Shown piece by piece: positions 50,765 through 59,373 of a stretch of 64,000 nucleotides of DNA. The notes under the pieces are model-generated. The model was not told where the DNA came from. It ran no database searches and worked only from the letters and a program-made list of their open reading frames with translations. Both the position numbers and the translations under genes were made by a program. This DNA comes from Nakamurella flavida. GTDB lineage: Bacteria > Actinomycetota > Actinomycetes > Mycobacteriales > Nakamurellaceae. How positions within the stretch are numbered: the first letter of the stretch is position 1; every line of letters begins with the position of its first letter. The DNA lies in contig NZ_JAUSQV010000001.1 of NCBI RefSeq assembly GCF_030811475.1, positions 868,001 to 932,000 on the forward strand, in the 5' to 3' direction.

Positions 50765-50919
50765 CGCTCCCCCTTCCGCGGTCGGGGTCCGACCCCGACC
50801 TGCGGGTCGACCCTAGGCAGCTGCGGACGCCTCCTCCCGATCGAACCCGAAGATGTGGACAGCCGGTCCGGCACCACGGGGGGATCCGGGTGTCGTCCGC
50901 GCGCACTAGGTTCACTCGG

Positions 50920-52149
50920 ATGCGGCAGAGCATCTATCGGTGGTTCGCGGCCAACCACCTCGCGGGTGACGCCGTGATCGCGCTGTTCGTGTTCGTCGTC
51001 GGTCTCTTCTGGGAGTCGTTGTCCGGCAGCAGCGAGCGCGGGTTGTCGTTCCTCGTCCTGCTCATCGCCCTCCCCCTGGTCTTCCGCCGCACGTTCCCGG
51101 TGCCGGTCCTGCTGGTGAGCATCGCGGTGGAACTCGTCGTGCTGACCACCCGGCAGCAGACGCCGGCGTCGGCGAGCGTGCTCCTGGTCATCTACTCGAC
51201 GGTGGTGTGCGTCCCCAACAAGGCCTGGGGCCGCGTCGCCCTCACGGCCGGGCTGCTGGGTGCGGTCGCGGCTCCGGCGGCCTGGTACTCGCTCGACCTG
51301 TGGTCGTCGTACGGCAGCGCTGCGGCGGTGGGCGGGGTCATCGCGCTGGCCGCCCTGGTCCTGGTCGCCTACGTCGCCGGCGATCGTCGCCGCGCCGACC
51401 TCGACTTCCGGGCTGCGGAGATGGCGGCCCTGGCCGAACGGTCCCGCCTGGTCACCGCGGAACGCGACCAGCGGGTGCAGTTCGCCGCCGCCGCGGAACG
51501 GACCCGGATCGCCCGGGAACTGCACGACATCGTCGCCCATTCCCTCGCGGTGATCGTCGTCCAGGCCGACGGCGGGGCCGCCGCCGCGGCGAAGAACCCG
51601 GCGGTGGCCGCGGACGTGCTGCGCACCATCGCCGACACCAGCCGCCAGGCGTTGTCCGAGATGCGTTCCCTGGTCGGGGTGCTGCGGTCGGACGGCCGGT
51701 CGGGCGGCAGTCCGGACGGGGCCGCCTACCTCCCCCAGCCCGGTGTGGCCTCCCTCGACCGGCTCGTCGAGCAGACCCGGCAGTCCGGCGTGACGGTGCA
51801 CGTCCACCTGCCCGACCATCTGCCCGCGCTGTCGCCCACGGTCGATCTCACCGTGTTCCGCGTCGTCCAGGAGGCGCTGACCAACGTCCTGAAGCACGCC
51901 GGTCCCGCCGCCTCGGCCACGGTCGAGATCGCGATCAGCGGGAACGAGCTGGCCGTCGAGGTCGTCGACGACGGCCGGGGGGCCGCCGCCCGGTCCGACG
52001 GCGCCGGGAACGGCCTGCGCGGCATGCGTGAGCGGGTCGCCGTCCTCGACGGCACCCTGTGGGCCGGCCCCCGCCCGGGCGGCGGCTTCCGGGTCCGGGT
52101 GGTCCTCCCGATGGGCACCCCCGTGACGACCCCGCGGGACGCCCGGTGA
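50920..52149 (+). CDS. NarL-type sensor histidine kinase (HisKA_3)
   Basis: The product is 409 residues. Four or five membrane helices occupy residues 15-155 with almost no extracellular domain, suggesting an intramembrane sensor. A HisKA_3 dimerisation domain has the phospho-acceptor histidine in ARELHDIVAHSLAVIVVQA (near 207), followed by DTSRQALSEMRSLVGVLR, and the ATPase domain has FRVVQEALTNVLKHA (N box), VEVVDDGRG (G1) and GNGLRGMRERV (G2). ATG 50920 lies seven bases after a TAGGTT -10-like element, so the message may be leaderless. It is coupled (GTGA) to the response regulator. Confidence 0.92.
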   Translation: MRQSIYRWFAANHLAGDAVIALFVFVVGLFWESLSGSSERGLSFLVLLIALPLVFRRTFPVPVLLVSIAVELVVLTTRQQTPASASVLLVIYSTVVCVPNKAWGRVALTAGLLGAVAAPAAWYSLDLWSSYGSAAAVGGVIALAALVLVAYVAGDRRRADLDFRAAEMAALAERSRLVTAERDQRVQFAAAAERTRIARELHDIVAHSLAVIVVQADGGAAAAAKNPAVAADVLRTIADTSRQALSEMRSLVGVLRSDGRSGGSPDGAAYLPQPGVASLDRLVEQTRQSGVTVHVHLPDHLPALSPTVDLTVFRVVQEALTNVLKHAGPAASATVEIAISGNELAVEVVDDGRGAAARSDGAGNGLRGMRERVAVLDGTLWAGPRPGGGFRVRVVLPMGTPVTTPRDAR

Positions 52150-52802
52150 TCCGGGTGTACCTGGTGGACGACCAGCAGCTCGTCCGGGCCGGGTTCGGCA
52201 TGCTCATCGAGGCCCAGGACGACATGACCGTGGTCGGGGACGCGGCCGACGGGTCGGCGGCGCTGGCCGGACTGACCACCACGGCCGCCGATGTCGTGCT
52301 GATGGACGTCCGCATGCCGGTCATGGACGGGGTCGAGGCCACCCGGCGGCTGCTCGCCTCCCCGGGGCCGGACACCCCGAAGGTGCTGGTGCTGACCACG
52401 TTCGACCTCGACGAGTACGTGTTCGCCGCGCTGAAGGCCGGGGCTTCGGGGTTCCTGCTCAAGGACACCCGCCCCGAGGAGCTGCTGTCCGCGATCCGGT
52501 CCATCGCCGCCGGCGACGCGGTGGTCGCCCCGTCCGCGACCCGGCGCCTGCTCCAGCACGTCACCGCGGCACTGCCGGGGGTGGCCGCGCCGCCCGACGA
52601 CCGGCTCGGGGTGTTGACCGTCCGGGAACGGGAGGTGCTCGCCGAGGTCGCCCGCGGGCTGACCAACCCGGAGATCGCGGCGGCGCTGTTCATGGCCGAG
52701 TCCACCGTCAAGACCCACGTCGGCAGTCTGCTGGCCAAGCTCCAGCGCCGGGACCGGGTCGGGCTGGTCATGTTCGCCTACGAGACCGGACTCGTCGGCT
52801 GA
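52146..52802 (+). CDS. NarL/LuxR-family response regulator
   Basis: The product is 218 residues. The receiver has the acidic pair in VYLVDDQQLVRAG, the phospho-acceptor aspartate in VVLMDVRMPVMDG (near 54), a conserved threonine in VLTTFD and lysine in FLLKDTRPEEL. The C-terminal LuxR helix-turn-helix is LTVREREVLAEVARGLTNPEIAAALFMAESTVKTHVGSLLAKL (LTVREREVL, STVKTHV). GTG 52146 overlaps the kinase stop. The ABC exporter genes directly downstream are its likely target; a tandem direct repeat lies in front of them. Confidence 0.93.
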   Translation: MIRVYLVDDQQLVRAGFGMLIEAQDDMTVVGDAADGSAALAGLTTTAADVVLMDVRMPVMDGVEATRRLLASPGPDTPKVLVLTTFDLDEYVFAALKAGASGFLLKDTRPEELLSAIRSIAAGDAVVAPSATRRLLQHVTAALPGVAAPPDDRLGVLTVREREVLAEVARGLTNPEIAAALFMAESTVKTHVGSLLAKLQRRDRVGLVMFAYETGLVG

Positions 52803-52887
52803 TCCACCGCCCCGCCCGCGGACGACGGGGAGCGGGTCTCCCCCCACGGGTGGAGACGCCCCGGCCAGGACGGGACGCCGGTACCGC

Positions 52888-52924
52888 GATGACGGGACCG
52901 CCGACCGATGACGGGCCGCCGACC
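52888..52924. repeat. Tandem direct repeat upstream of the ABC exporter (possible regulator site)
   Basis: GATGACGGGACCGCCGACC (52888-52906) is followed directly by GATGACGGGCCGCCGACC (52907-52924), the second copy one base shorter. It lies 55-90 bp before the exporter ATG and just before a TAGCGT -10-like element (52931-52936), where a LuxR-type activator would bind. Confidence 0.55.
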
Positions 52925-52979
52925 GGTCCCTAGCGTCGTCCGGGTACCGCGGAGCCGCCGCGGGCCAGGAAGGACCCCG

Positions 52980-53753
52980 ATGACCCCGCCCCCCACCGCC
53001 GGACTCGCTGCTCCCCCGCCCGGCACCACCACGGCCGTGGCCCGCGCCGCCGCGGTGAGCAAGGTGTTCGGTGCCGGCCCCACCGCGGTCACCGCCCTCG
53101 ACCGGGTCGACATCGCTTTCGCCGCCGGGTCGTTCACGGCGATCATGGGGCCGTCCGGGTCCGGCAAGTCCACCCTGATGCACTGCCTGGCCGGCCTGGA
53201 CAGCCCCACCTCGGGCGAGGTCTTCCTCGACGGGACCGCGATCACCGGCCTGCCGGACGATCGCCTCACCGAGGTGCGCCGGGACCGGATCGGCTTCGTC
53301 TTCCAGTCGTTCAACCTGCTGCCGATGCTCTCGGCCCGCGACAACATCACCCTGCCGCTGGAACTGGCCGGCCGGGCCGTGGACCGGGTGGCCCTGGACG
53401 CCCTCGTCGCGTCCCTGGGCCTCACCGACCGGCTCGATCACCGGCCGGCCCAGCTGTCCGGCGGTCAGCAGCAGCGGGTGGCCATCGCCCGTGCCCTGAT
53501 CACCCGCCCGGCGGTCGTCTTCGCCGACGAGCCGACCGGCGCGCTCGACTCCCGCACCGGCGCCGCGCTGCTGTCCTTCCTGCGGTCCACCGTCCGGGAG
53601 ACCGGGCAGACCGTCGTCATGGTCACCCACGACCCGAACGCGGCCTCCTACGCCGACCGGGCCGTCCTCCTGGCCGACGGCCGACTCCGCGGCACGCTGG
53701 AGCGACCCACGCCGGAGACCGTGCTGTCCGCGCTCGCCTCGCTGGGGGCGTGA
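52980..53753 (+). CDS. LolD/MacB-type ABC transporter ATP-binding protein
   Basis: The product is 257 residues. Walker A GPSGSGKSTLMHCLAG (near 59), Q-loop FVFQSFNLLPMLSARDN, signature LSGGQQQRVAIARAL, Walker B VVFADEPTGALDS and switch histidine VMVTHDP are complete. The QSFNLLP and EPTGALDS forms are typical of the MacB/LolD/FtsE-like class that powers FtsX permeases. A 20-residue proline-rich N-terminus precedes the domain. ATG 52980 has AGGAAGGA upstream; an in-frame ATG at 52908 has none. Its stop overlaps the permease start. Confidence 0.93.
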   Translation: MTPPPTAGLAAPPPGTTTAVARAAAVSKVFGAGPTAVTALDRVDIAFAAGSFTAIMGPSGSGKSTLMHCLAGLDSPTSGEVFLDGTAITGLPDDRLTEVRRDRIGFVFQSFNLLPMLSARDNITLPLELAGRAVDRVALDALVASLGLTDRLDHRPAQLSGGQQQRVAIARALITRPAVVFADEPTGALDSRTGAALLSFLRSTVRETGQTVVMVTHDPNAASYADRAVLLADGRLRGTLERPTPETVLSALASLGA

Positions 53754-56197
53754 TGCGCTCCGCCTGGGCGAACCTGCGCGCCTATCCCGGCCGGTTCGTC
53801 GCCGTCCTGCTCGCCATCGCCATCGGCGTGGGCTTCGCCGCCGCGACGCAGGTCTTCACCGCCTCCTTCCAGACCGATCTGGTCCGCTCGGTCGGCGCCG
53901 AGGAGAGTCTGATCGATGTCGACGTGCAGCCCGCCGAGCAGCAGCTCGACCCCGCGGACCCCCGCCTGCAGGTGGCCGGGGTGGCGGCCACCGAGGCCCG
54001 GTGGACGGCCTTCGCCGAGCTGCGGACGGGTTCCGCACGCGGCTGGGTGGGGCTGCAGGGCATCCCGGCCGACCCGGCCGATCGGTGGTTCGACCTCACC
54101 TCCGGCGCCTGGCCGACCGGACCGGATTCGGTGGTCACCGACCCCGGCACCGCCACCCGCAACGGACTGACCGTCGGCGACCGCATCACCCTGGACGACG
54201 GCAACGGCACCGAACGGCCCGTCGTGCTCGGCGGGCTGGTGGACGTGCACACCTCCAAGCTGGCCGGCGCCCCCGATCGGCTGTTCGGCACCACCGAACT
54301 CGTCCGCTCGCTGGCCGGCGGGGATCCGGACCGCATCGCCGTCACCGTCGCCGACGGGGTGTCTCCCGAGCAGGTGGCGGACGAACTGGGCGCGGCGTTC
54401 GGGGCCGACGCGCTGGTCCGGACCGGCGTGGTCGCCGCCGAGGCCCGCAGCGCCGCCGTCATCGGCGACACCGACGCCCTGACCAGCATCCTGTTGGCGT
54501 TCGCGGCCATCGCCGGCCTCGTGGCGTCGTTCGTCATCGCCAACACGTTCTCCATCCTCATCGCCCAACGCCAGCGGCAGATCGGGTTGCTGCGCTGCGT
54601 GGGGGCCTCCCGCCGGCAGGTCCGCCGGTCGGTGATCCTCGAGGCGCTCCTGCTCGGGGTGATCGGCTCGCTCATCGGCCTGGTGCTGGGGATCGCGGTC
54701 GCCGCCGCCGGCTCCGGGATCGCCGGCATCGCCCTGTCCAGCCTGACCGTCCCACCGGTGGCCCTCGGGATCACCGCCGTGGTGGGCGTGCTCGTCACGG
54801 TCGCCGCGGCCCTCGCCCCGGCCGCCCGGGCCATGCGGGTGAGCCCGCTGTCGGCGCTCAGCGCCGTCCCCACCGCGGCCGAGGGACGTCGGTCGGGCCG
54901 GTTGCGGCTGGTCGCCGGCGGTGCGCTGACCCTGGCCGGTGGGGCCGGTCTGGCCGCCGGGGTGGTGCTGCCGTCCCTGATGGTGGCGGTGGGGGGCGGG
55001 GTGCTGTCGGCCGGCGGGGTGCTGCTCCTGCTGCGGTCGGTGCTCCCCGGGGTGCTGCGCCTGCTCGGCGGGTCGGCCCGGTTCGGCGGGGTGCCGGGCC
55101 GGCTCGCCGCGGCCAACGCCCAGCGGAACCCGGGCCGCTCCGCGGCCACCAGCACCGCGCTGGTCATCGCGGTGGGGCTGATCGTCACCCTGCAGGTGGC
55201 GGCGGCTTCCGCCCGGGCCAGCCTGGCCGAGAGCCTCGCGGGCCGGTACCCGTTGGACGTCAGCATCGTGGACACGACGGGGACCGCGGGAGCCCTCCCG
55301 GCCGGACTGGTCGACCAGGTCGACGCACTCGACGGGATCCGCGCGGTCCCGGTGGCCGGCACGTCCGCCACGGTGGGCACCTCGTCGCCGGACATCCCGA
55401 TCACCGTGCTCGGCACCACCCCGGCCACGGACGCCGTTCTGCGGTCGGCTGCGCCGGCCGCCGGGGAGGTGGCGCTGCCCGACTGGGTGGTGTCGTCGCT
55501 CGACCTGGCCACGGGTGACCCGGTGACCCTGACCGGCGACGGGACCGCGGTGACCCTGCGGCTGGCGGCCAGCCGGTTGGCCGACGGGGTCGACACCTCG
55601 GCGGTGGTCACCGCCACCGATCTCGCTCTGCTCGACCCGGCGGCTCCCCCGCGGGCCGTCTGGGGAGCGCTGGACGACATCGACGACGCGGACACGGTCA
55701 TCAGCGGCATCAAGCCCCTGCTGGTCGCCGACGACGCGCTCTCGCTGACCGGCGCCGCGGTCGAGAACGCCGCCCTGGCCGAGGGCCTGGACACGATGCT
55801 GCTGCTGGTGGTGGCGCTGCTGGCGGTGGCCGCGGTGATCGCCGTGGTCGGCATCGGGAACACCCTGGGCCTGTCGGTGGTCGAACGGACCCGGGAATCG
55901 GCGCTGCTGCGGGCACTGGGCCTGCGCCGGGGTCAGCTCCGGCTGGTCATCGCCCTGGAGTCGGCCCTGCTGGCCGCCGTGGGCGGGGTCGTCGGCATCG
56001 TCCTCGGGGTGGGCTACGGCACGATCGGGGCGGCCGCCACCTTCGCCGAGATCGACGAACCGCTGGTCGTGTCGGTCCCGTGGGGGCAGCTCGGCCTGGT
56101 CCTGCTGCTCGCGCTGGCCGCCGGTGTGCTGGCCTCGGTGCTGCCCGCCCGCCGTGCCGCCCGGGCCACCCCGACGGCGGCACTGGCCGAGGTCTGA
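53753..56197 (+). CDS. FtsX-family ABC transporter permease (two FtsX units)
   Basis: The product is about 814 residues with the ten-helix layout of the actinobacterial FtsX-like exporters: an N-terminal helix (FVAVLLAIAIGVGFAAA), an extracytoplasmic domain (about 40-225), FtsX unit 1 (about 240-365), two central helices, a second extracytoplasmic part, and FtsX unit 2 (about 680-810). Each unit has the typical LLRCVGASRRQVRR or LLRALGLRRGQLRL coupling motif and ends with PARRAARATPTAALAEV-like sequence. Substrate unknown; such pairs often expel lipophilic or antimicrobial compounds. ATG 53753 overlaps the ATPase stop (GTG 53750 is possible). Confidence 0.9.
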   Translation: MRSAWANLRAYPGRFVAVLLAIAIGVGFAAATQVFTASFQTDLVRSVGAEESLIDVDVQPAEQQLDPADPRLQVAGVAATEARWTAFAELRTGSARGWVGLQGIPADPADRWFDLTSGAWPTGPDSVVTDPGTATRNGLTVGDRITLDDGNGTERPVVLGGLVDVHTSKLAGAPDRLFGTTELVRSLAGGDPDRIAVTVADGVSPEQVADELGAAFGADALVRTGVVAAEARSAAVIGDTDALTSILLAFAAIAGLVASFVIANTFSILIAQRQRQIGLLRCVGASRRQVRRSVILEALLLGVIGSLIGLVLGIAVAAAGSGIAGIALSSLTVPPVALGITAVVGVLVTVAAALAPAARAMRVSPLSALSAVPTAAEGRRSGRLRLVAGGALTLAGGAGLAAGVVLPSLMVAVGGGVLSAGGVLLLLRSVLPGVLRLLGGSARFGGVPGRLAAANAQRNPGRSAATSTALVIAVGLIVTLQVAAASARASLAESLAGRYPLDVSIVDTTGTAGALPAGLVDQVDALDGIRAVPVAGTSATVGTSSPDIPITVLGTTPATDAVLRSAAPAAGEVALPDWVVSSLDLATGDPVTLTGDGTAVTLRLAASRLADGVDTSAVVTATDLALLDPAAPPRAVWGALDDIDDADTVISGIKPLLVADDALSLTGAAVENAALAEGLDTMLLLVVALLAVAAVIAVVGIGNTLGLSVVERTRESALLRALGLRRGQLRLVIALESALLAAVGGVVGIVLGVGYGTIGAAATFAEIDEPLVVSVPWGQLGLVLLLALAAGVLASVLPARRAARATPTAALAEV

Positions 56198-56209
56198 CCC
56201 CGGACGCGC

Positions 56210-56243
56210 CACAGGCCGGCCCGCGCGAGCGGGCCGGCCTGTG
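56210..56243. terminator. Strong bidirectional hairpin terminator
   Basis: A 15-bp perfect stem (56210-56224 with 56229-56243) closes on a GCGA tetraloop. It sits between the convergent FtsX permease and siderophore-binding protein genes and can serve both. Confidence 0.85.
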
Positions 56244-56259
56244 ACGTCACGACGAGGGG

Positions 56260-57408
56260 TCAGGCGGTGGCCGCGGCCACCGCCTCCACCACCGGGTCGA
56301 GCGCGTACGGCGTGCTCAGCACGGACGAGTAGGAGAAGGCACCGATGACGGCGGGGTCGGTGATCCAGGCGACGTGCCCGGCCTGCACTGCGGGCAGGGA
56401 CTGGTAGATCGGGTCGGCCTCGATGGTCGCCCGCTGACCCTCCACGTCGATGGCGACGATCACGTCGGCGTCGATCTGCGCGGTGTTCTCGGCCGAGATC
56501 TCCTTGTAGAACGTGTCCTGGCCGAGCCCGGCGATGGTCGGGGACTCGGTCAGACCCAGCGCGACGAGCAGGCGGCTGCGGGCGTCGACCGCGGTCCACG
56601 CGTACCAGCCCTGCCCGTCCCCGCGCGGCCACACCGCGGAGAAGGTCTTCCCGGCGAACTCGGGGTGGGCGACGGACGCGGCACTGATGGTCTGGTCGAC
56701 CTCGGCCAGTTTCGCCTCCATCTCCGGTCCCTTGTCCAGCGCCTGCGCGACGGTGCGGGCGACGGCCTCCGGAGGGACGCCGTAGTCGGGGTACTCGGCC
56801 GGGCGGGCCAGGGTCGGCGCGATGGCCGTCAGGGCGGCGTAGTCGTCGGCGGTCAACGCGCGGTTCACCCCGATGATCAGGTCGGGGGTGAAGGAGGCGA
56901 TCTGCTCCAGGTTGAGCTCCTGGCCGGTCAGCACGGTCGGGGTCTGGCCCTGCAGCAGGTCGTCGAGCCAGGGGCCGCCGATCTTGCCGGGGAACCCGAA
57001 CTCCTGGACGGCCAGCGGCACCGTGCCCAACGCGAGCACGGAATCGGCCTCGGTGTAGCCGACGACGACGACACGCTGCGGTGCGGAGGCGATCGTGGTG
57101 GTGCCGAACGCGTTGGGGATCTCGACCGGGTAGCCGGCGGAGACGGCGGCGGAACTGCTCGCCGCCGTGCTCGACGATCCCGGGGCGGACGATGCGGCCG
57201 AACTCGACGCGGCAGCCGTGCTGCTGGCGGCGGAGCTCGCCGGGGTGGTGGCGGAGGTGCTGCCGGGGGCGGCCGACGAGCTGGGGGCGGCGGTGGAGCC
57301 GCCACCGCAGGCCGACAGCAGCAGACCGGCGGCCAGCACGCCGACGGCGGCACGCAGTCGCGAGGACCGGACGGAGGCGCGGGGGGCGCCGGGGACGGGG
57401 ATGGGCAC
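56260..57408 (-). CDS. Iron-siderophore ABC transporter substrate-binding lipoprotein
   Basis: The product is 382 residues. A signal sequence ends in the lipobox LLSACGGG (cysteine near 34). A 55-residue serine/alanine-rich tether follows. The FecB/BtuF-type periplasmic-binding fold (about 95-382) has VVVVGYTEADSVLALG, EQIASFTPDLIIGVN and VWPRGDGQGWYAW segments. It would capture a ferric siderophore outside the membrane and deliver it to the two permeases encoded downstream. The GTG start at 57408 has AGGAG six bases upstream. It lies 46 bp after the ATPase gene in the same direction. Confidence 0.9.
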   Translation of the reverse strand: MPIPVPGAPRASVRSSRLRAAVGVLAAGLLLSACGGGSTAAPSSSAAPGSTSATTPASSAASSTAAASSSAASSAPGSSSTAASSSAAVSAGYPVEIPNAFGTTTIASAPQRVVVVGYTEADSVLALGTVPLAVQEFGFPGKIGGPWLDDLLQGQTPTVLTGQELNLEQIASFTPDLIIGVNRALTADDYAALTAIAPTLARPAEYPDYGVPPEAVARTVAQALDKGPEMEAKLAEVDQTISAASVAHPEFAGKTFSAVWPRGDGQGWYAWTAVDARSRLLVALGLTESPTIAGLGQDTFYKEISAENTAQIDADVIVAIDVEGQRATIEADPIYQSLPAVQAGHVAWITDPAVIGAFSYSSVLSTPYALDPVVEAVAAATA

Positions 57409-57454
57409 GGGTGACTCCTGGGTCGGTGGTGCGGGTGGGGTGGTGGGCAGGGGG

Positions 57455-58303
57455 TCAGCGGGGGCGGCGGGCCAGCGGGATCACCATGGGTGTCCCGGTC
57501 TCGGGATCGTCGATCACCCGGCAGGCGAGGGTGAAGACGTCCTCGACGAGCTCGGCGGTGACGATCTCCCGCGGCGGGCCCTGGGCGACCACCGCCCCGT
57601 CCTTCATGACGAGGAGGTGGGTGGCGTACCGGCAGGCCTGGTTGAGGTCGTGCAGGACGGCGACCAGGGTGCGCCCGTGGTCGGCGTGCAGATCGGCGCA
57701 GAGGTCGAGCATCTCGTACTGGTGGGCGATGTCCAGGAAGGTGGTGGGTTCGTCGAGCAGCAGGATGGGGGTTTCCTGGGCCAGGGCCATCGCGAGCCAC
57801 ACCCGCTGCCGCTGCCCGCCGGACAGTTCGTCCACCGCCCGCAGGGCGAGCGCGTCGACGCCGGTCGACCGCATGGACTGCAGGACGATCTGCTCGTCGG
57901 TCCGGCTCCACTGGCGCAGCAGGCGCTGGTGCGGGTAGCGGCCACGGGCGACCAGGTCGGCGACGGTGATGCCGTCGGGGGCGGTGGAGCTCTGCGGCAG
58001 CAGCCCGAGCCGCCGGGCCACCTCCTTCGACGGGTACCCGGAGATGAGCTGCCCGTCGAGGAGCACCGACCCCTGCCGGGGCGGCATCATCCGGGCCAGG
58101 GCGCGCAGCAGGGTGGACTTGCCGCAGGCGTTCGGCCCGACGATCACGGTGAACTCGGCGTCGGGGATGACCACGGACAGACCCCGGGTGATGACCCGTT
58201 CGTCGTACGCCAGCGTGACGTCCTCGGCGCGGAGTCGACCCGCCGTCGGGGAGCCCGGGACCCCCTGCGGCGGCGAGTCCGGGACGGTGTGCTGCGCGGT
58301 CAT
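57455..58303 (-). CDS. Iron-siderophore ABC transporter ATP-binding protein
   Basis: The product is 282 residues of the FecE/FepC class. Walker A GPNACGKSTLLRALAR is near 62, the Q-loop in RLGLLPQSS, the signature DELSGGQRQRVWLAMAL, Walker B ILLLDEPTTFLD and switch histidine VAVLHDLNQA. The ACGKST form and the DEPTTFLDIAHQ sequence are typical of siderophore importers. ATG 58303 overlaps the permease stop as ATGA and follows GAAGAAGGGA; an in-frame ATG at 58321 lies inside the permease gene. Confidence 0.94.
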   Translation of the reverse strand: MTAQHTVPDSPPQGVPGSPTAGRLRAEDVTLAYDERVITRGLSVVIPDAEFTVIVGPNACGKSTLLRALARMMPPRQGSVLLDGQLISGYPSKEVARRLGLLPQSSTAPDGITVADLVARGRYPHQRLLRQWSRTDEQIVLQSMRSTGVDALALRAVDELSGGQRQRVWLAMALAQETPILLLDEPTTFLDIAHQYEMLDLCADLHADHGRTLVAVLHDLNQACRYATHLLVMKDGAVVAQGPPREIVTAELVEDVFTLACRVIDDPETGTPMVIPLARRPR

Positions 58304-59373
58304 CCGCGTCCCTTCTTCCATTCGGACAGCAGCAGGGCGGCGAGGTAGACCCCGCCGACCGCGCCGGTGGCGATGCCGACCGGGAACTGGGTGGGGGCGA
58401 ACAGCCGCTGGGCGACCAGGTCGCTGCTGGCCAGCACGAACCCGCCCATCAGCGCGGCAGGCAGGATGCCGACGGTCGGCGAGCCGGTGAGGCGTCGGGC
58501 GAGCTGGGGCGCGGCGAGGGCGACGAAGGCGATCGGACCGGCGGTGGCCACGGCCGCGGCGGTCACCACCACCGAGACCACCAGCGCCCAGATGCGCACG
58601 GCACCGACCCGCACGCCGAGCTGCCGACCGAGGTCGTCACCCAGCTCCAGCTGGCCGAGCGGGCGGGACAGCGCCATCAGCACCGGTAGGCCGACGGCCA
58701 GCGTCAGGGCCAGCGGCCAGAGCTGCTCCCAGCCGCGGCTGTTCAGGCTGCCGATGATCCAGACCCGGGCGGTGATCGCGTCCTGCAGGTCGGCGCTGAT
58801 CAGCAGGTACCAGTTGACCGCGCCGAGCATGAAGTTCAGGCCGATGCCGACCAGGATGAGCCGGTAGCCCAGGGAGCCGCCGCGCACGGCCAGCAGGTAC
58901 ACCGCGAGGGAGGTCAGCAGCCCGCCCACGACGGCGCCGGAGGCGATGGCGGCCGCTGAACCACCGAGGACGAGGATCTGCAGCAGGGCGCCGGTCGCCG
59001 CGCCCTGGGTGAAGCCGATGATGTCTGGGCTGCCCAGCGGGTTGCGGGTGAGCGACTGGAACACCGCGCCGGCGGCTCCCAGGGCCATGCCGACTGCGAT
59101 GGCACAGAGCACCCGGGCCAGCCGGAGGTCCAGCACGACGAAGTCGGTGGCCGTGGTGCCCCGTCCGGTCAGCGAGGCGACGACGTCCCGCACCGGCAAC
59201 GGGTAGTCGCCCAGCACGGTGGCCAGCAGGACCACGGCCAGGCACGCCACCGCCAGACCCACGCAGGACAGGACGGCCCGGCGGCGGACCCGCATGCTCC
59301 AGCCGCCCACGCGCACGGCGGGGAGCAGCGGACGGTCGGCGGTCGACACCGGGCGGGGCTGCAGGGCGGTCAC
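58300..59373 (-). CDS. Iron-siderophore ABC transporter permease (FecCD family, second)
   Basis: The product is 357 residues with about nine or ten membrane helices. FecCD motifs are RLARVLCAIAVGMALGAAGAVFQSLTRNPLGSPDIIGFTQGAA (QSLTRNPLGSPDIIG), the central GSLNSRGWEQL, and the coupling loop TAGPIAFVALAAPQLARRLTG. It pairs with the upstream permease to form the channel. GTG 59373 overlaps the upstream permease stop as GTGA. Confidence 0.93.
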   Translation of the reverse strand: MTALQPRPVSTADRPLLPAVRVGGWSMRVRRRAVLSCVGLAVACLAVVLLATVLGDYPLPVRDVVASLTGRGTTATDFVVLDLRLARVLCAIAVGMALGAAGAVFQSLTRNPLGSPDIIGFTQGAATGALLQILVLGGSAAAIASGAVVGGLLTSLAVYLLAVRGGSLGYRLILVGIGLNFMLGAVNWYLLISADLQDAITARVWIIGSLNSRGWEQLWPLALTLAVGLPVLMALSRPLGQLELGDDLGRQLGVRVGAVRIWALVVSVVVTAAAVATAGPIAFVALAAPQLARRLTGSPTVGILPAALMGGFVLASSDLVAQRLFAPTQFPVGIATGAVGGVYLAALLLSEWKKGRG

